This document shows, piece after piece, positions 6,689 to 15,298 of a stretch of 50,623 nt of DNA. The notes below the pieces were generated by a model. It saw only the letters and a list, made by a program, of their open reading frames with translations, was not told where the DNA came from and searched no databases. The position numbers and the translations under genes are program-made. Source of the DNA: an uncultured Phascolarctobacterium sp. (lineage in GTDB: Bacteria > Bacillota > Negativicutes > Acidaminococcales > Acidaminococcaceae); the NCBI GenBank assembly GCA_905200645.1, contig CAJKLD010000018.1:1-50623 (forward strand), written 5' to 3'. How positions within the stretch are numbered: the first letter of the stretch is position 1; each line of letters starts with the position of its first letter.

Positions 6689-8629
6689 TTATTCCTCCGC
6701 CGCTTCCATGAGCAGCTCCCACTTTTCCATCAGCTCCGCAATTTTGGCTTCATAAGCTTCATGCTCCGCCGCCATAGCCGCGCTGTGCGCCGGGTCAGCA
6801 TGATTTGCCGGATCCGCCATCTGCTTTTCCAAAAGTCCCATCATAGCCTCCTGCTCACGGATAGAAAGCTCCACCTTAGGCAGCAGCTTCGCCGCTTCCT
6901 CCGGACTGTAACGCCGTTGCTTATCGTTTTTCTTGGCGCTAGGCGTTGCAGTTTGCGCCACAGTTTTTTTCTTCGCCTGTTCAACTGCGTAAGCCTGCTG
7001 CTTTTCCTCTTCCACCTTCGCCGCAGCCTGCGCTTGAGCGATTTTTTCCTTTTCTTCTAAATAAAAATCGTAATTACCCTTGTAATCCTTCACCTGTTGA
7101 TTTTCAATTTCCCAAATGCGATTGGCTACCTCGTTGACAAAATATCTATCGTGGCTGACAACCAGCACCGTGCCGTCAAAGGCTTCCAACGCCGCCTCCA
7201 CCGTTTCCCGCGCCATAATGTCAAGATGGTTGGTCGGTTCGTCCAGCACCAAACAATTAGCGCCGTCCAGCACCAGCTTCAAAAGCACCAGGCGCGCCTT
7301 TTGTCCGCCGCTCAATTCGCCAATTTTTTTGAAAACGTCGTCGCCGTGAAACAGCATGCCGCCTAGCATGGAGCGGGTATGCTCCTCGGTAAAGCCGTAT
7401 TCAATAACAAAATTTTCCAGCAGCGTTTGCTGGGGCTCCAGCCGCTCGTAGCTTTGAGAAAAATAACCAATCTGCACTCTGTTGCCAATTTTAGCGCGCC
7501 CCTTTAAAGGAGCAATCTCGCCTAAAAGCGTGCGCAGCAACGTAGTTTTGCCCGTACCGTTAGCGCCTAAAAGCGCTGCTTTATCACCGCGGCGCAGCGT
7601 TAAATTTATACCCCTGGCCAAAATTTTCTCACCATAGCCAATGGTTAAATCCTCCATAATTAAAACTCTTTCGGCGCATTCTGCTGCCGGTGGCAGGCGC
7701 AGCTGAAATTCTTCGTTATGCACCGGCGCGTCCAGACGCTCCAGCCTGTCCAGCTGTGATTGACGGCCGCGCGCCATTTTACTTTTGATGCCCGCCTTAA
7801 ATCTGCGAATATACGCTTCCGTGCGGGCAATATAATCCTGCTGCGCGTTATACGCTGCTTCCAAAGTAGCAGATTGTATGGCCTTCTGCTCCAAATAACG
7901 GCTGTAATTGCCCTTGAAGGATTGCAGCTTGCCGCCTTCCATTTCCAAAATGCGCGTCGCCACGTTATCCAAAAAAGCGCGGTCATGGCTGACTACCAAA
8001 AGTCCGCCTTTAAATTCCTGCAAATATTTTTCCAGCCATTGCGTCATCAGAATATCCAAATGGTTGGTAGGTTCGTCCAAAATCATAAAATCAGGATTAC
8101 GCACCAACGCGGCCGCCAGCATCAATCTTGTTTTTTGTCCGCCGCTCAAATTATTGGCTTCGTGGCTCCACCAGTTTTCCGTATAGCCCAGTCCGATTAG
8201 CACGCGCTTAATGCGGTTTTCAAAATTATAGCCGTCGATAAATTCATAACGCTTGGTAACGCGGCTATATTCCTCTAGGCACTGATCCAGCGCTTCTCCC
8301 TCCAGGCTGTCGGCAGCCTGCTCTAAATCTGCCAGCTTTTTGCGCAGCGTCGTAATTTCCGGGCATGCTTCGCTCATAAACTGCCAAATCGTACCATGAA
8401 TATCTGTAAAGCCCTGCTGTACATAGCCCACGCTAGTGCCTGGCTCAAATTTTATCGCGCCCGCGTCTATCCAATCAGGCTGCAAAAGGCAGCGCAGCAG
8501 CGTGGTTTTGCCGCTGCCGTTGACACCTACCAGACCTACGTGTTCGCCATTTTCTATCATAAAGCTGACATTTTTAAATATTTCATGAATGCCAAAGGCC
8601 TTGCCGATTTTATCTACTACTAATTGCAT
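6689..8629 (-). CDS. ABC-F family ATPase (tandem ATP-binding cassettes, ribosome-associated type)
   Basis: This 646-residue protein has two ABC domains and no membrane segments, the ABC-F layout. Each cassette has a Walker A (GVNGSGKT at 35-42; GANGTGKT in the second), an LSGGQ signature and DEPTNHLD. The linker between them is basic and helical, like the P-site tRNA interaction motif. The C-terminus carries a charged coiled-coil extension. ABC-F proteins act on ribosomes in translation or antibiotic protection; which one cannot be told here. The length is near B. subtilis YdiF. GAGGGAG precedes the ATG. The gene heads an operon with tadA. Confidence 0.92.
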   Translation of the reverse strand: MQLVVDKIGKAFGIHEIFKNVSFMIENGEHVGLVGVNGSGKTTLLRCLLQPDWIDAGAIKFEPGTSVGYVQQGFTDIHGTIWQFMSEACPEITTLRKKLADLEQAADSLEGEALDQCLEEYSRVTKRYEFIDGYNFENRIKRVLIGLGYTENWWSHEANNLSGGQKTRLMLAAALVRNPDFMILDEPTNHLDILMTQWLEKYLQEFKGGLLVVSHDRAFLDNVATRILEMEGGKLQSFKGNYSRYLEQKAIQSATLEAAYNAQQDYIARTEAYIRRFKAGIKSKMARGRQSQLDRLERLDAPVHNEEFQLRLPPAAECAERVLIMEDLTIGYGEKILARGINLTLRRGDKAALLGANGTGKTTLLRTLLGEIAPLKGRAKIGNRVQIGYFSQSYERLEPQQTLLENFVIEYGFTEEHTRSMLGGMLFHGDDVFKKIGELSGGQKARLVLLKLVLDGANCLVLDEPTNHLDIMARETVEAALEAFDGTVLVVSHDRYFVNEVANRIWEIENQQVKDYKGNYDFYLEEKEKIAQAQAAAKVEEEKQQAYAVEQAKKKTVAQTATPSAKKNDKQRRYSPEEAAKLLPKVELSIREQEAMMGLLEKQMADPANHADPAHSAAMAAEHEAYEAKIAELMEKWELLMEAAEE

Positions 8630-8759
8630 AATGCTCCCTCTAATTTATCGCGTTTTATTATAACAGTAAACTTTTTTATATATTATAACCCGTTCTGCCA
8701 GCTCAAGCAAGACAATCGCACATTAGCGACAAAGCATCCGCGCGCCCAATTTTAGGCAT

Positions 8760-8790
8760 AAAAAAAGACCAGGCGTCGTGAGCTGCCTAG
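8760..8790 (-). terminator. Intrinsic terminator of the 30-codon ORF
   Basis: On the minus strand CTAGGC pairs with GCCTGG across a ten-base loop and is followed by TCTTTTTTT, 26 bases after the stop of the small ORF. Confidence 0.65.
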
Positions 8791-8815
8791 CCGTCCGTTA
8801 CTTACCTACGCTTGC

Positions 8816-8908
8816 TTATTTTTTAGAGGAACGCTTTACAATCTCGCGATTCAGTTCCTGCAAGGTCGGTCGTTTAGTCCATTCTTGGGCAGTCATTTTT
8901 TTCTGCAT
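8816..8908 (-). CDS. 30-residue basic peptide of unknown function, independently transcribed
   Basis: A short frame on the minus strand (begins MQKKMTAQEWTKRPTLQEL and ends VKRSSKK) is framed by full expression signals: promoter at 8960-8988, AGGAG nine bases before the ATG, and a terminator after the stop. It has no signal peptide or hydrophobic segment, carries many Lys/Arg, and has one Trp. I do not recognise it. The gap 8640-9094 contains nothing else except the terminator of the next gene. It could be a small regulatory protein, or the transcript may act as an RNA. Confidence 0.6.
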   Translation of the reverse strand: MQKKMTAQEWTKRPTLQELNREIVKRSSKK

Positions 8909-8959
8909 ATTTTTCAGCTCCTTTCTTTAAAAAATTTATTTTATTACTGCAGTTAGCTT

Positions 8960-8988
8960 ATTATAAGCAATAAACATGCTTTTGTCCA
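8960..8988 (-). promoter_or_regulatory. Strong promoter of the 30-codon ORF
   Basis: On the minus strand TGGACA (8988-8983) and TATAAT (8965-8960) are 17 bases apart, close to the sigma-A consensus. It lies about 50 bases before the small ORF start. Confidence 0.75.
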
Positions 8989-9040
8989 GCGATTGCGGCG
9001 ATATTTTACATATTTATTACTGTTGTGAAAAATAAACGGT

Positions 9041-9073
9041 AAAAAAATGACCACCCGCTCAACAGATGGTCAT
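9041..9073 (-). terminator. Terminator of the double-glycine peptide gene
   Basis: On the minus strand ATGACCA pairs with TGGTCAT (9047-9073) and is followed by seven T residues, 22 bases after the stop of the 9095-9532 gene. Confidence 0.8.
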
Positions 9074-9094
9074 AAGCAAAAAAGCTTTTAAATT

Positions 9095-9532
9095 TTATCT
9101 ATTATGTACAAGGTCGGACAATTCTTTGACATTTTTCTTCAGCATATCGCCAGTCGTTTTTATGATGCCATCGCTTTTAGTAGTAGCGGAACCAGCATAA
9201 GCTATGGCACTGCCAATTACTTTAAATGTACCGACAAAACCTTTTTTGAAATCACTCCAAAAGCTACCACCACCGGTAACATTATCCAACTCATCGTCGG
9301 ACAACGCCTTTACAGGCTCTGCTTCCTCTGCCATTTTTTTAACTGTTTCGCAGGCAGCGGCAAAAACCTCTTTAGTAACATTTTCTAAATAAGGCTGCAT
9401 AATTTCGTAGGCGCTGTCAATATTGGTAACTGCCTCCAGCTTTTCTTGCAAAGCAGGCTCTTTTTCCAACACAGAAGCTATTTTGCCAATCACCGCCAAC
9501 AATTCCTGATTCTGCAAATCTACGTTAGTCAT
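9095..9532 (-). CDS. Precursor peptide with Nif11-like leader and double-glycine cleavage motif
   Basis: This 145-residue protein has a helical, acidic N-terminal region of about 88 residues ending in LSDDELDNVTGG (77-88). That is the motif cut by double-glycine (C39) peptidase transporters and found in Nif11/NHLP leaders. The remaining 57 residues begin GSFWSDFKKGFVGTF and include a small-residue amphipathic stretch, FKVIGSAIAYAGSA. They contain no cysteine, so lanthionine or disulfide chemistry is unlikely. No modification enzyme, protease-transporter or immunity gene is recognisable next to it, apart from a small membrane peptide upstream. It is monocistronic with its own promoter and terminator. 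A bacteriocin-like or signalling role is inference. Confidence 0.75.
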   Translation of the reverse strand: MTNVDLQNQELLAVIGKIASVLEKEPALQEKLEAVTNIDSAYEIMQPYLENVTKEVFAAACETVKKMAEEAEPVKALSDDELDNVTGGGSFWSDFKKGFVGTFKVIGSAIAYAGSATTKSDGIIKTTGDMLKKNVKELSDLVHNR

Positions 9533-9604
9533 AATAAACGCTCCTCTTCTAAATAAATCTTACCAATTTCCTTTAGCTATTTCTTCAAAAAAACTTATAT
9601 AATT

Positions 9605-9634
9605 ATTTTAGCATGTAAAGCGCCATTACGCCAA
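9605..9634 (-). promoter_or_regulatory. Candidate promoter of the double-glycine peptide gene
   Basis: On the minus strand TTGGCG (9634-9629) and TAAAAT (9610-9605) are 18 bases apart, with TG one base before the -10 hexamer (extended -10). Confidence 0.5.
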
Positions 9635-9712
9635 GAAGTGTTTTATTACAAACTTTTTTGTATTGTGTTTCGCTATACAAACGCCTACTTATAGGTTAAA
9701 ATTTAAAATTCG

Positions 9713-9901
9713 TTATCTAGGATATATTTTGGGATAATAGTGCGGGTCGGCTAATCCATCCATAATCAACAAAAATAAACCTATACTAAAAATTACCATA
9801 CCTATAACCTTAATGAATGTATGCTTGCTATTTATAAAAAGGGAACTAACAGATATTAGCAGCAACGCCCGCCAAGAATTTATCAGCGACAAAATTTCCA
9901 T
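9713..9901 (-). CDS. Small two-segment membrane peptide of unknown function
   Basis: A 62-residue frame with two hydrophobic stretches (about 5-22 and 30-48, the second IKVIGMVIFSIGLFLLIM) and a short hydrophilic tail DPHYYPKIYPR. AGAGGTG lies eight bases before the ATG. It sits 180 bases upstream of the double-glycine peptide gene on the same strand. A small membrane protein beside a bacteriocin-like precursor is a common place for an immunity protein, but nothing in the sequence proves this and I do not recognise a family. Confidence 0.5.
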   Translation of the reverse strand: MEILSLINSWRALLLISVSSLFINSKHTFIKVIGMVIFSIGLFLLIMDGLADPHYYPKIYPR

Positions 9902-10231
9902 TTGGCAACACCTCTTAATTTTATCTCTTCATACTTACTCTATGGCACTATCAAAAACCTGCCAACAACAAAAAAGACTCTATATAATAGTGAAAACCAA
10001 ACACTTTTATCATCTCCTGCTATGTAAACAAAATTTTGCAGTTTTCTTTTGCCGCTTTAATAATTTACAAATATTTCACATTCATTCTTATTATTTTTTA
10101 AGTGTTCCATCCCTTTTGTACGGTTTTAATCACGCCAACTATGTGGAGTAGTGATTTTCCCAGTCACACTAAACTTTTTTAAGTCACACTTTTTTATGTG
10201 GGTTAGTATGATTGAGAAACATAAAAAGTAT
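9902..10231. other. Intergenic stretch without recognised genes
   Basis: About 330 bases of AT-rich DNA between the small membrane peptide and the tRNA-Leu terminator. A plus-strand frame at 9813-10151 has no ribosome site and a composition like non-coding DNA. GTCACACT occurs near 10163 and GTCACACTT near 10182, close to the terminator; I could not assign these a function. Confidence 0.5.
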
Positions 10232-10275
10232 TAAAAAAACAAAAAAAGCCCAAAGGAAAAAGTCCTCTAAGCCTT
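10232..10275 (-). terminator. Terminator of the tRNA-Leu pair
   Basis: On the minus strand GGCTTAGAGGA pairs with TCCTTTGGGCT (several G-U pairs) and is followed by a long T-rich run, 18 bases past the tRNA-Leu(GAG) 3' end. Confidence 0.8.
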
Positions 10276-10290
10276 AATTTATCAGTATTT

Positions 10291-10376
10291 TGGTGCGGTC
10301 GGTGGGATTTGAACCCACACGGGATTTCTCCCACCACCCCCTCAAAGTGGCGTGTCTGCCGTTCCACCACGACCGC
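10291..10376 (-). tRNA. tRNA-Leu (anticodon GAG)
   Basis: Class II cloverleaf on the minus strand: acceptor GCGGTCG/CGACCGC, discriminator A and encoded CCA, anticodon stem CCACT/GGTGG around loop TTGAGGG (anticodon GAG, reading CUY), long variable arm and TTCAAATC T-loop. It is second in a tandem leucine tRNA pair. Confidence 0.95.
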
Positions 10377-10408
10377 GTCTTTGGGAAATAACCATGCGCA
10401 TATAAAAA

Positions 10409-10494
10409 TGGTGCGGTAGAGAGGATTTGAACCTCCACGGGGTTGCCCCCACTAGCTCCTGAGGCTAGCGCGTCTGCCGTTCCGCCACTACCGC
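10409..10494 (-). tRNA. tRNA-Leu (anticodon CAG)
   Basis: Class II cloverleaf on the minus strand: acceptor GCGGTAG/CTACCGC, discriminator A and encoded CCA, anticodon stem CTAGC/GCTAG around loop CTCAGGA (anticodon CAG, reading CUG), variable arm GGGGGCAACCCC-like and TTCAAATC T-loop. It lies 32 bases upstream of tRNA-Leu(GAG), probably in one transcript ending at 10232-10275. Confidence 0.95.
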
Positions 10495-10608
10495 ATTTTT
10501 ATTCACTTGCTGCATAATCTGCAACGTAGATATAATAGCATAACTGCTTTAGTTTGTCAATAGTTTTCCTGCGAAAAGTATTGCTTTAAAGCTTTTGCAG
10601 TCTGTAAT

Positions 10609-11250
10609 TTAATTTTGCACTACCTTATCGCAATACAGCAAATAATATTTATCCCTGTCCTGCAAAACTCGTATCACGTATTCCCGCGTATCCGGAAAAG
10701 GAATGGCGTTCAAATCATTAAAATTATCATCCCAGGAAAATTTTTCCATCCACTCGTGCGTCTGTCCGCGCCCGGCATTATAAGCAATCAGCATCAACGC
10801 CAAATTATGCTTGAATTCATACTCCAGCTCGCCCAAATACCAGCAGCCCATGCGAATATTAGTGCGCGCTTGATATAAATTTTCGTCCTTATACTCGATC
10901 AAGCCCATTTGCTCGGCAATCCAGCGTCCCGTTTCCGGCATAATCTGCATAAGACCCACCGCGCCCACGTGAGATACCGCCTTATTATCAAAACCGCTTT
11001 CATTTTTTATAATCGCCGCAACTAAAAAAGGATCAACATGATTTTTTTTGCTGTAAGTGATAATATCCTGCTGATAATCCCACATATAAACAAAACGCAT
11101 CTGCACGGCGTCGCTCTGCCAAATTTTCCAGCCGCCCAAACACAGCAAAATTATCGCCAGCACCAACGCCAGCCATAAGCGCACGCCTGTTTTGCGCTGC
11201 TTGCGGCGACTGTGTCCCACCGTTTTGCGTTTAGCCGTCACTCTTGTCAC
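10609..11250 (-). CDS. Membrane-anchored lytic transglycosylase (SLT domain)
   Basis: This 213-residue protein has a basic cytoplasmic N-terminus, one transmembrane anchor (about 24-41) and an SLT transglycosylase domain. It shows the catalytic glutamate in KNESGFD (E84), GLMQIMP (99-105) and AYNAGRG (156-162). It cleaves peptidoglycan to form 1,6-anhydro-muropeptides on the outer face of the membrane. The GTG at 11250 lies inside the end of coaE; a second GTG at 11241 with AGGTG upstream is an equally good start. The overlap with coaE suggests translational coupling in the polA-mutM-coaE operon. Confidence 0.88.
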   Translation of the reverse strand: MTRVTAKRKTVGHSRRKQRKTGVRLWLALVLAIILLCLGGWKIWQSDAVQMRFVYMWDYQQDIITYSKKNHVDPFLVAAIIKNESGFDNKAVSHVGAVGLMQIMPETGRWIAEQMGLIEYKDENLYQARTNIRMGCWYLGELEYEFKHNLALMLIAYNAGRGQTHEWMEKFSWDDNFNDLNAIPFPDTREYVIRVLQDRDKYYLLYCDKVVQN

Positions 11251-11839
11251 CTACAAGCTGCGCCAGTTCTCTATGAACAGCCGCCAAGGTCGCCTCTAAG
11301 CTGCCGCTGTTGTCTAAAATTACGTCAGCATATTTTTTCTTTTCCTCTAAAGACATCTGCGCTGCAATGCGCGCCGCAACCTCATCCTCGGTCATGCCGC
11401 TGCGCAGCATGGCTCTTTTTATCTGCTGCTCTCGGCTCACGGCCACAAGCCATACGCTGTCCGCCTGCTTGTGCCATCCGGTTTCAATGAGCAAAGGTAC
11501 GTCTAGCACCGCAGCCTGTACACCCTTTTGACGACATTGCTGCAAAAATTTTTCCGCATTCTGCCACACTATTTTATGCAGAATGGCCTCTAAGGTTTTT
11601 AAAGCCTGCTTATCGCTGAACACCAGCGCCGAAATTTTTGCTCTGTCCATTTCGCCGTCGGCAGTTAAATATGCTTTGCCAAAGGCCTGCACTACTAAAG
11701 CCAATCCCTCGCTACCCTTTGCCACGGCGTCCTTAGCCTCTTGGTCTGCGTCAAACACAGGCACGCCCAGCCTGCGCAGCTCGGCAGAAACCGTACTTTT
11801 GCCGGAGGCAATGCCTCCCGTTAAACCAATTATTTTCAT
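11231..11839 (-). CDS. coaE: Dephospho-CoA kinase
   Basis: CoaE phosphorylates the 3' hydroxyl of dephospho-CoA, the last step of coenzyme A synthesis. The 202-residue protein begins MKIIGLTGGIASGKST, with the P-loop at 8-15, followed by FDAD and the family's LDVPLLIETGW lid motif. It starts nine bases after mutM and overlaps the lytic transglycosylase gene by about 20 bases. polA-mutM-coaE is a gene order known from Firmicutes, which supports the call. Confidence 0.95.
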   Translation of the reverse strand: MKIIGLTGGIASGKSTVSAELRRLGVPVFDADQEAKDAVAKGSEGLALVVQAFGKAYLTADGEMDRAKISALVFSDKQALKTLEAILHKIVWQNAEKFLQQCRQKGVQAAVLDVPLLIETGWHKQADSVWLVAVSREQQIKRAMLRSGMTEDEVAARIAAQMSLEEKKKYADVILDNSGSLEATLAAVHRELAQLVGDKSDG

Positions 11840-11848
11840 CTTGCGCTC

Positions 11849-12670
11849 CTATTTTTGACAATGCTCACAATATACGGTGCCACGTCCGCCTACCTTAGTG
11901 CTGCACAATGCTGCGCCGCACTTTTTGCAGGGCTTGCCGCCGCGTCCGTAAACTAAAAGATGATTTTGATTATCGCCCTTATTGCCCTCGCCGTCCTTGT
12001 AATCCCGGAAGGTGGTGCCGCGGTTTTTAATTCCTTGGGCGATTACGGCATTGATCGCCTTGCACAGCGCGTCAATTTCGTCAGCATTCAGAGTATTCGC
12101 CGCGCGCATGGGCAAAATTTGCGCCAACGCCAGGCATTCATCGGCATAAATATTTCCCAAACCGGCGATAATATGCTGGTCAAGAATAAAGGTTTTCACC
12201 GCCTTGCGGCTTTTTGCTGCCAGCGAAGCAAGATATTCCGGCGTAAATTCGGCGCTCAATGGTTCCGGCCCCAAGGTTTCGTAGCCTTCGATATAAGCGT
12301 CGTTATTCGTCAGCAAATACAGCGTGCCAAAGGTGCGGATATCCGTAAACCACATGGTTACGCCGCCGTCGAGTACAAATTTTATTTTGGCGTAGGCAGG
12401 CGGTTCCTGTTCACCGGGCTGAGCCAGCAAAGCGCCGGTCATGCGCAGATGCACGATTAGCTGCTGATTTTCGTCGGTAGCCAGCACCAAATATTTTCCC
12501 CTGCGTCCCACATGGCTGATGGTTTTGCCAACCAACCCTGCCACAAATTTTTCCGGCGAGGGATGCTTAATCAATCTATCTAAATAAATTTCCACGGAAA
12601 CAATTTTTCTTCCTTCAATATGTGGAGCAAGAGTTTTGCGAACCTGCTCCACCTCAGGCATTTCCGGCAT
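11849..12670 (-). CDS. mutM: Formamidopyrimidine-DNA glycosylase (Fpg)
   Basis: This bifunctional glycosylase/AP lyase removes 8-oxoguanine and formamidopyrimidines. The ATG at 12670 is required because the N-terminal proline (P2 in MPEMPEVE) is the catalytic nucleophile; an ATG at 12679 would bury it. AAAGGGTG lies just upstream. E3 and a lysine in VGRRGKYLVL complete the active site. The C-terminal zinc finger has four cysteines (CKKCG...CEHC). The 273-residue length is normal. It lies 33 bases after polA in a DNA repair pair. Confidence 0.95.
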   Translation of the reverse strand: MPEMPEVEQVRKTLAPHIEGRKIVSVEIYLDRLIKHPSPEKFVAGLVGKTISHVGRRGKYLVLATDENQQLIVHLRMTGALLAQPGEQEPPAYAKIKFVLDGGVTMWFTDIRTFGTLYLLTNNDAYIEGYETLGPEPLSAEFTPEYLASLAAKSRKAVKTFILDQHIIAGLGNIYADECLALAQILPMRAANTLNADEIDALCKAINAVIAQGIKNRGTTFRDYKDGEGNKGDNQNHLLVYGRGGKPCKKCGAALCSTKVGGRGTVYCEHCQK

Positions 12671-12703
12671 TATTTTCACCCTTTCGTTTATTTCAGCGGC
12701 AAA

Positions 12704-15298
12704 TTATTTTGTTTCCGCCCAATTTTTACCAAAGTTTACCTCTGCCAGCAGTGGAATATCCAAGGACACAGCGCTTTCCATAGCCTGCTGCACCAATTCT
12801 GCTACTTGCTCTTTTTCGGCTTCCGTAACCTCCAGCACTAATTCGTCGTGTACCTGCAACAAAATGCGGCTCTTGCAGCCAGCCGCCAATAGCTCCTGCT
12901 GTACAATAATCATAGCCTTTTTCATAATATCTGCGGCTGTTCCCTGAATGGGAGTATTGATGGCGGTGCGCTCCGCAAAGCTGCGCAGATTAAAATTGCT
13001 GTGGCGGATATCCGGCAGATAACGCCTGCGGCCCATCAGCGTGGAAACATAGCCCTGCTCCCGCGCCTTGGCAACAATATCCTCCATATATTTTTTTACG
13101 CCGGTATAACGCCCAAAATAGCTGTCAATATACCCGGCGGCTTCTTTACGGGAAACCTGTAATTGGTTGGCCAAGCCAAAATCGCTGATACCGTACACGA
13201 TACCAAAATTTACGGCTTTAGCGCGGCTGCGCATTTGGCTCGTAACCTCGTCCAAGGGCACGCCAAACACCTCAGAAGCAGTGCGCGCGTGTACGTCCTG
13301 ACCGTGGCGGAAGGATTCCAAAAGCAGTGCGTCCTGGGCAATGCAAGCCAAAATTCTTAATTCAACTTGAGAATAATCGCAGCTCATCAGATAATCATAG
13401 CCTGCTCCAGGTACGAAAAGGCGGCGTATCTGCCTGCCCTCCTCCGTGCGAGTGGGAATATTTTGCAAATTGGGGTCCGTGCTGGACAACCGGCCTGTAA
13501 CCGTCACCGTCTGCTGAAAATGCGTATGAATGCGCCCGGTTTTAGCATTGAGCAAAGGCTTCAGTCCGTCCAAATAGGTTGATTGCAGCTTAGCCAGCTT
13601 GCGGTGCTCCAAGATAGTATCAATTAAAGGATGCCTGCCCTGCAGCGCTTCCAAAACCTTGACGTCAGTGGAATAGCCTGTTTTAGTTTTTTTGATTACT
13701 GGCAGCTGCAAATGCTCAAACAAAATAATACCCAACTGCTTGGGCGATTTTAAGTTGAAGCTTTCGCCAGCCTGCTCCTCCGCCAGTCGCTCCAGCTTGC
13801 CAATGCGGAAGCTCATATCCTCGCTGAGCTGCGCTAAAAGCTCCATGTCCGGCGTAATGCCGTTATATTCCATAGCGGCCAACACCGGCGCCAGCGGCAG
13901 CTCCAGCTCCCGATACAATTTTATCTGTTCTCTTTGCTCCAGCTGCTCACGCAGCAGCGGTACAAGCTGCGCAATGTTTTCTGCATCCGTAGGCAGAATA
14001 TTTTGCAGATAGCGTTTATTTAAGTCGCCCAACGCGTAGGAGCTGTGTCCCGAATCGGCAACGTAAGCCGCCAGCGCCGCGTCCTCAATAATACCTTGGG
14101 GCTGAATATTTTGGCACAGGCAGCATTTATAAATTTCCTTGCTGTCCACGGTCTGCTTGGGGCAGGAAGCAGCCAGCCATTTGCCGAACTGCTGCCAACA
14201 TTGACTCAACGCGTCCAGAACATAAACAGTGTCCTCAAATAAAATTTCCGCGCGGCTGAAAAACAGCTCCGGCAGACTGCCGGAAATTTTTACGGCAAAG
14301 GATACGGCTTCTTCGCAAGCAAGCAGCTTGGCAAAAAGCTTTTCTGCCTGCGCCGCGGAAGCTAAAGTAACAATTTCCGCGGACTCCTGCTCCACAGTTT
14401 CGCCGAACAAATCAAAGCTGTGCTGCTCGCCGCCCAAAACCGCCGCAAAACGCTCATACATATTGCGGAACTCCAAATCCTGCAGCAGCGTGCGCGCTTC
14501 CTCTTTAACGGGAACCAACTTATACCAATTTACATTGGTATCAACAGGCGCTTCCGTGCAGATGGTCGCCAGCTTTTGGCTGAGCAGCGCCGATTCCTTA
14601 TTTGCTTCCAGCTTGGCACGCAGCGCTTTAGCGGTAACCTTGTCCGTATTTGCCAACACATTTTCTACGGTGCCATATTCTTTAATCAATTTAAGCGCCG
14701 TTTTGGGACCAACTCCCGGCACACCGGGAATATTATCGGAGGTATCGCCCATCAAGCCCTTCAGCTCAATAAGCTGCTTGGGCTCCAAGCCCTCGTAATT
14801 AGCGGAAAATTCTGCTTCGTCAAAAATTTGGATGTCGCTGATACCGCGCTTAGTATAAAAAACTTTAGTGCGCTTGTCCACCAGCTGCAATTCGTCCCTA
14901 TCGCCGGTGACGATAATCACTTCTATATCCTGCGGCGCTTTTTTTGCAAAGGTACCGATAATATCGTCGGCTTCGTAATTATCCAGCTCTAAGGTGTGAA
15001 TGCCCAGCGCGTCCAAAACCTTCATCGCCAGCGGAAACTGCTCGCTCAGCTCGCTGGGCGTAGGCTTGCGCTGACCTTTATAGTCGGCGTACATTTCGGT
15101 GCGAAAAGTTTTGCGCGATTTATCAAAGGCTACAGCCATATAACGGGGCTGCAAATCGCCTAACAGCTTGAGCAGCATATTGCACAAGCCGTAGACCGCG
15201 CCCGTATGCACGCCCTGCTTATTCATTAACGGCGGCAGCGCAAAAAACGCCCGGTGAATTAGGCTGCTGCCATCTATTACTAAAAATTTATCTGCCAT
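12704..15298 (-). CDS. polA: DNA polymerase I
   Basis: The 864-residue polymerase fills Okazaki gaps and repair patches. The ATG at 15298 (MADKFLVIDGSS) has GAGGAG upstream and fits the family N-terminus. The first ~290 residues form the 5' nuclease domain (EADDIIGT, GDRDELQLVD, MGDTSDNIPGVPGVGPKTA). The central 3'-5' exonuclease-like domain lacks the expected D-x-E and other metal ligands (the segment reads VSFAVKISG), so proofreading is probably absent. The polymerase domain shows DYSQVELRILA (motif A), RAKAVNFGIVYG (O helix) and VHDELVLEV (motif C). It is first in the polA-mutM-coaE operon. Confidence 0.96.
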   Translation of the reverse strand: MADKFLVIDGSSLIHRAFFALPPLMNKQGVHTGAVYGLCNMLLKLLGDLQPRYMAVAFDKSRKTFRTEMYADYKGQRKPTPSELSEQFPLAMKVLDALGIHTLELDNYEADDIIGTFAKKAPQDIEVIIVTGDRDELQLVDKRTKVFYTKRGISDIQIFDEAEFSANYEGLEPKQLIELKGLMGDTSDNIPGVPGVGPKTALKLIKEYGTVENVLANTDKVTAKALRAKLEANKESALLSQKLATICTEAPVDTNVNWYKLVPVKEEARTLLQDLEFRNMYERFAAVLGGEQHSFDLFGETVEQESAEIVTLASAAQAEKLFAKLLACEEAVSFAVKISGSLPELFFSRAEILFEDTVYVLDALSQCWQQFGKWLAASCPKQTVDSKEIYKCCLCQNIQPQGIIEDAALAAYVADSGHSSYALGDLNKRYLQNILPTDAENIAQLVPLLREQLEQREQIKLYRELELPLAPVLAAMEYNGITPDMELLAQLSEDMSFRIGKLERLAEEQAGESFNLKSPKQLGIILFEHLQLPVIKKTKTGYSTDVKVLEALQGRHPLIDTILEHRKLAKLQSTYLDGLKPLLNAKTGRIHTHFQQTVTVTGRLSSTDPNLQNIPTRTEEGRQIRRLFVPGAGYDYLMSCDYSQVELRILACIAQDALLLESFRHGQDVHARTASEVFGVPLDEVTSQMRSRAKAVNFGIVYGISDFGLANQLQVSRKEAAGYIDSYFGRYTGVKKYMEDIVAKAREQGYVSTLMGRRRYLPDIRHSNFNLRSFAERTAINTPIQGTAADIMKKAMIIVQQELLAAGCKSRILLQVHDELVLEVTEAEKEQVAELVQQAMESAVSLDIPLLAEVNFGKNWAETK

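Noticed and set aside
14229..14798. Plus-strand frame of 189 codons
   Set aside because: It lies wholly antisense to polA and reads as low-complexity Ser/Ala/Leu sequence, a typical shadow of a GC-richer gene.
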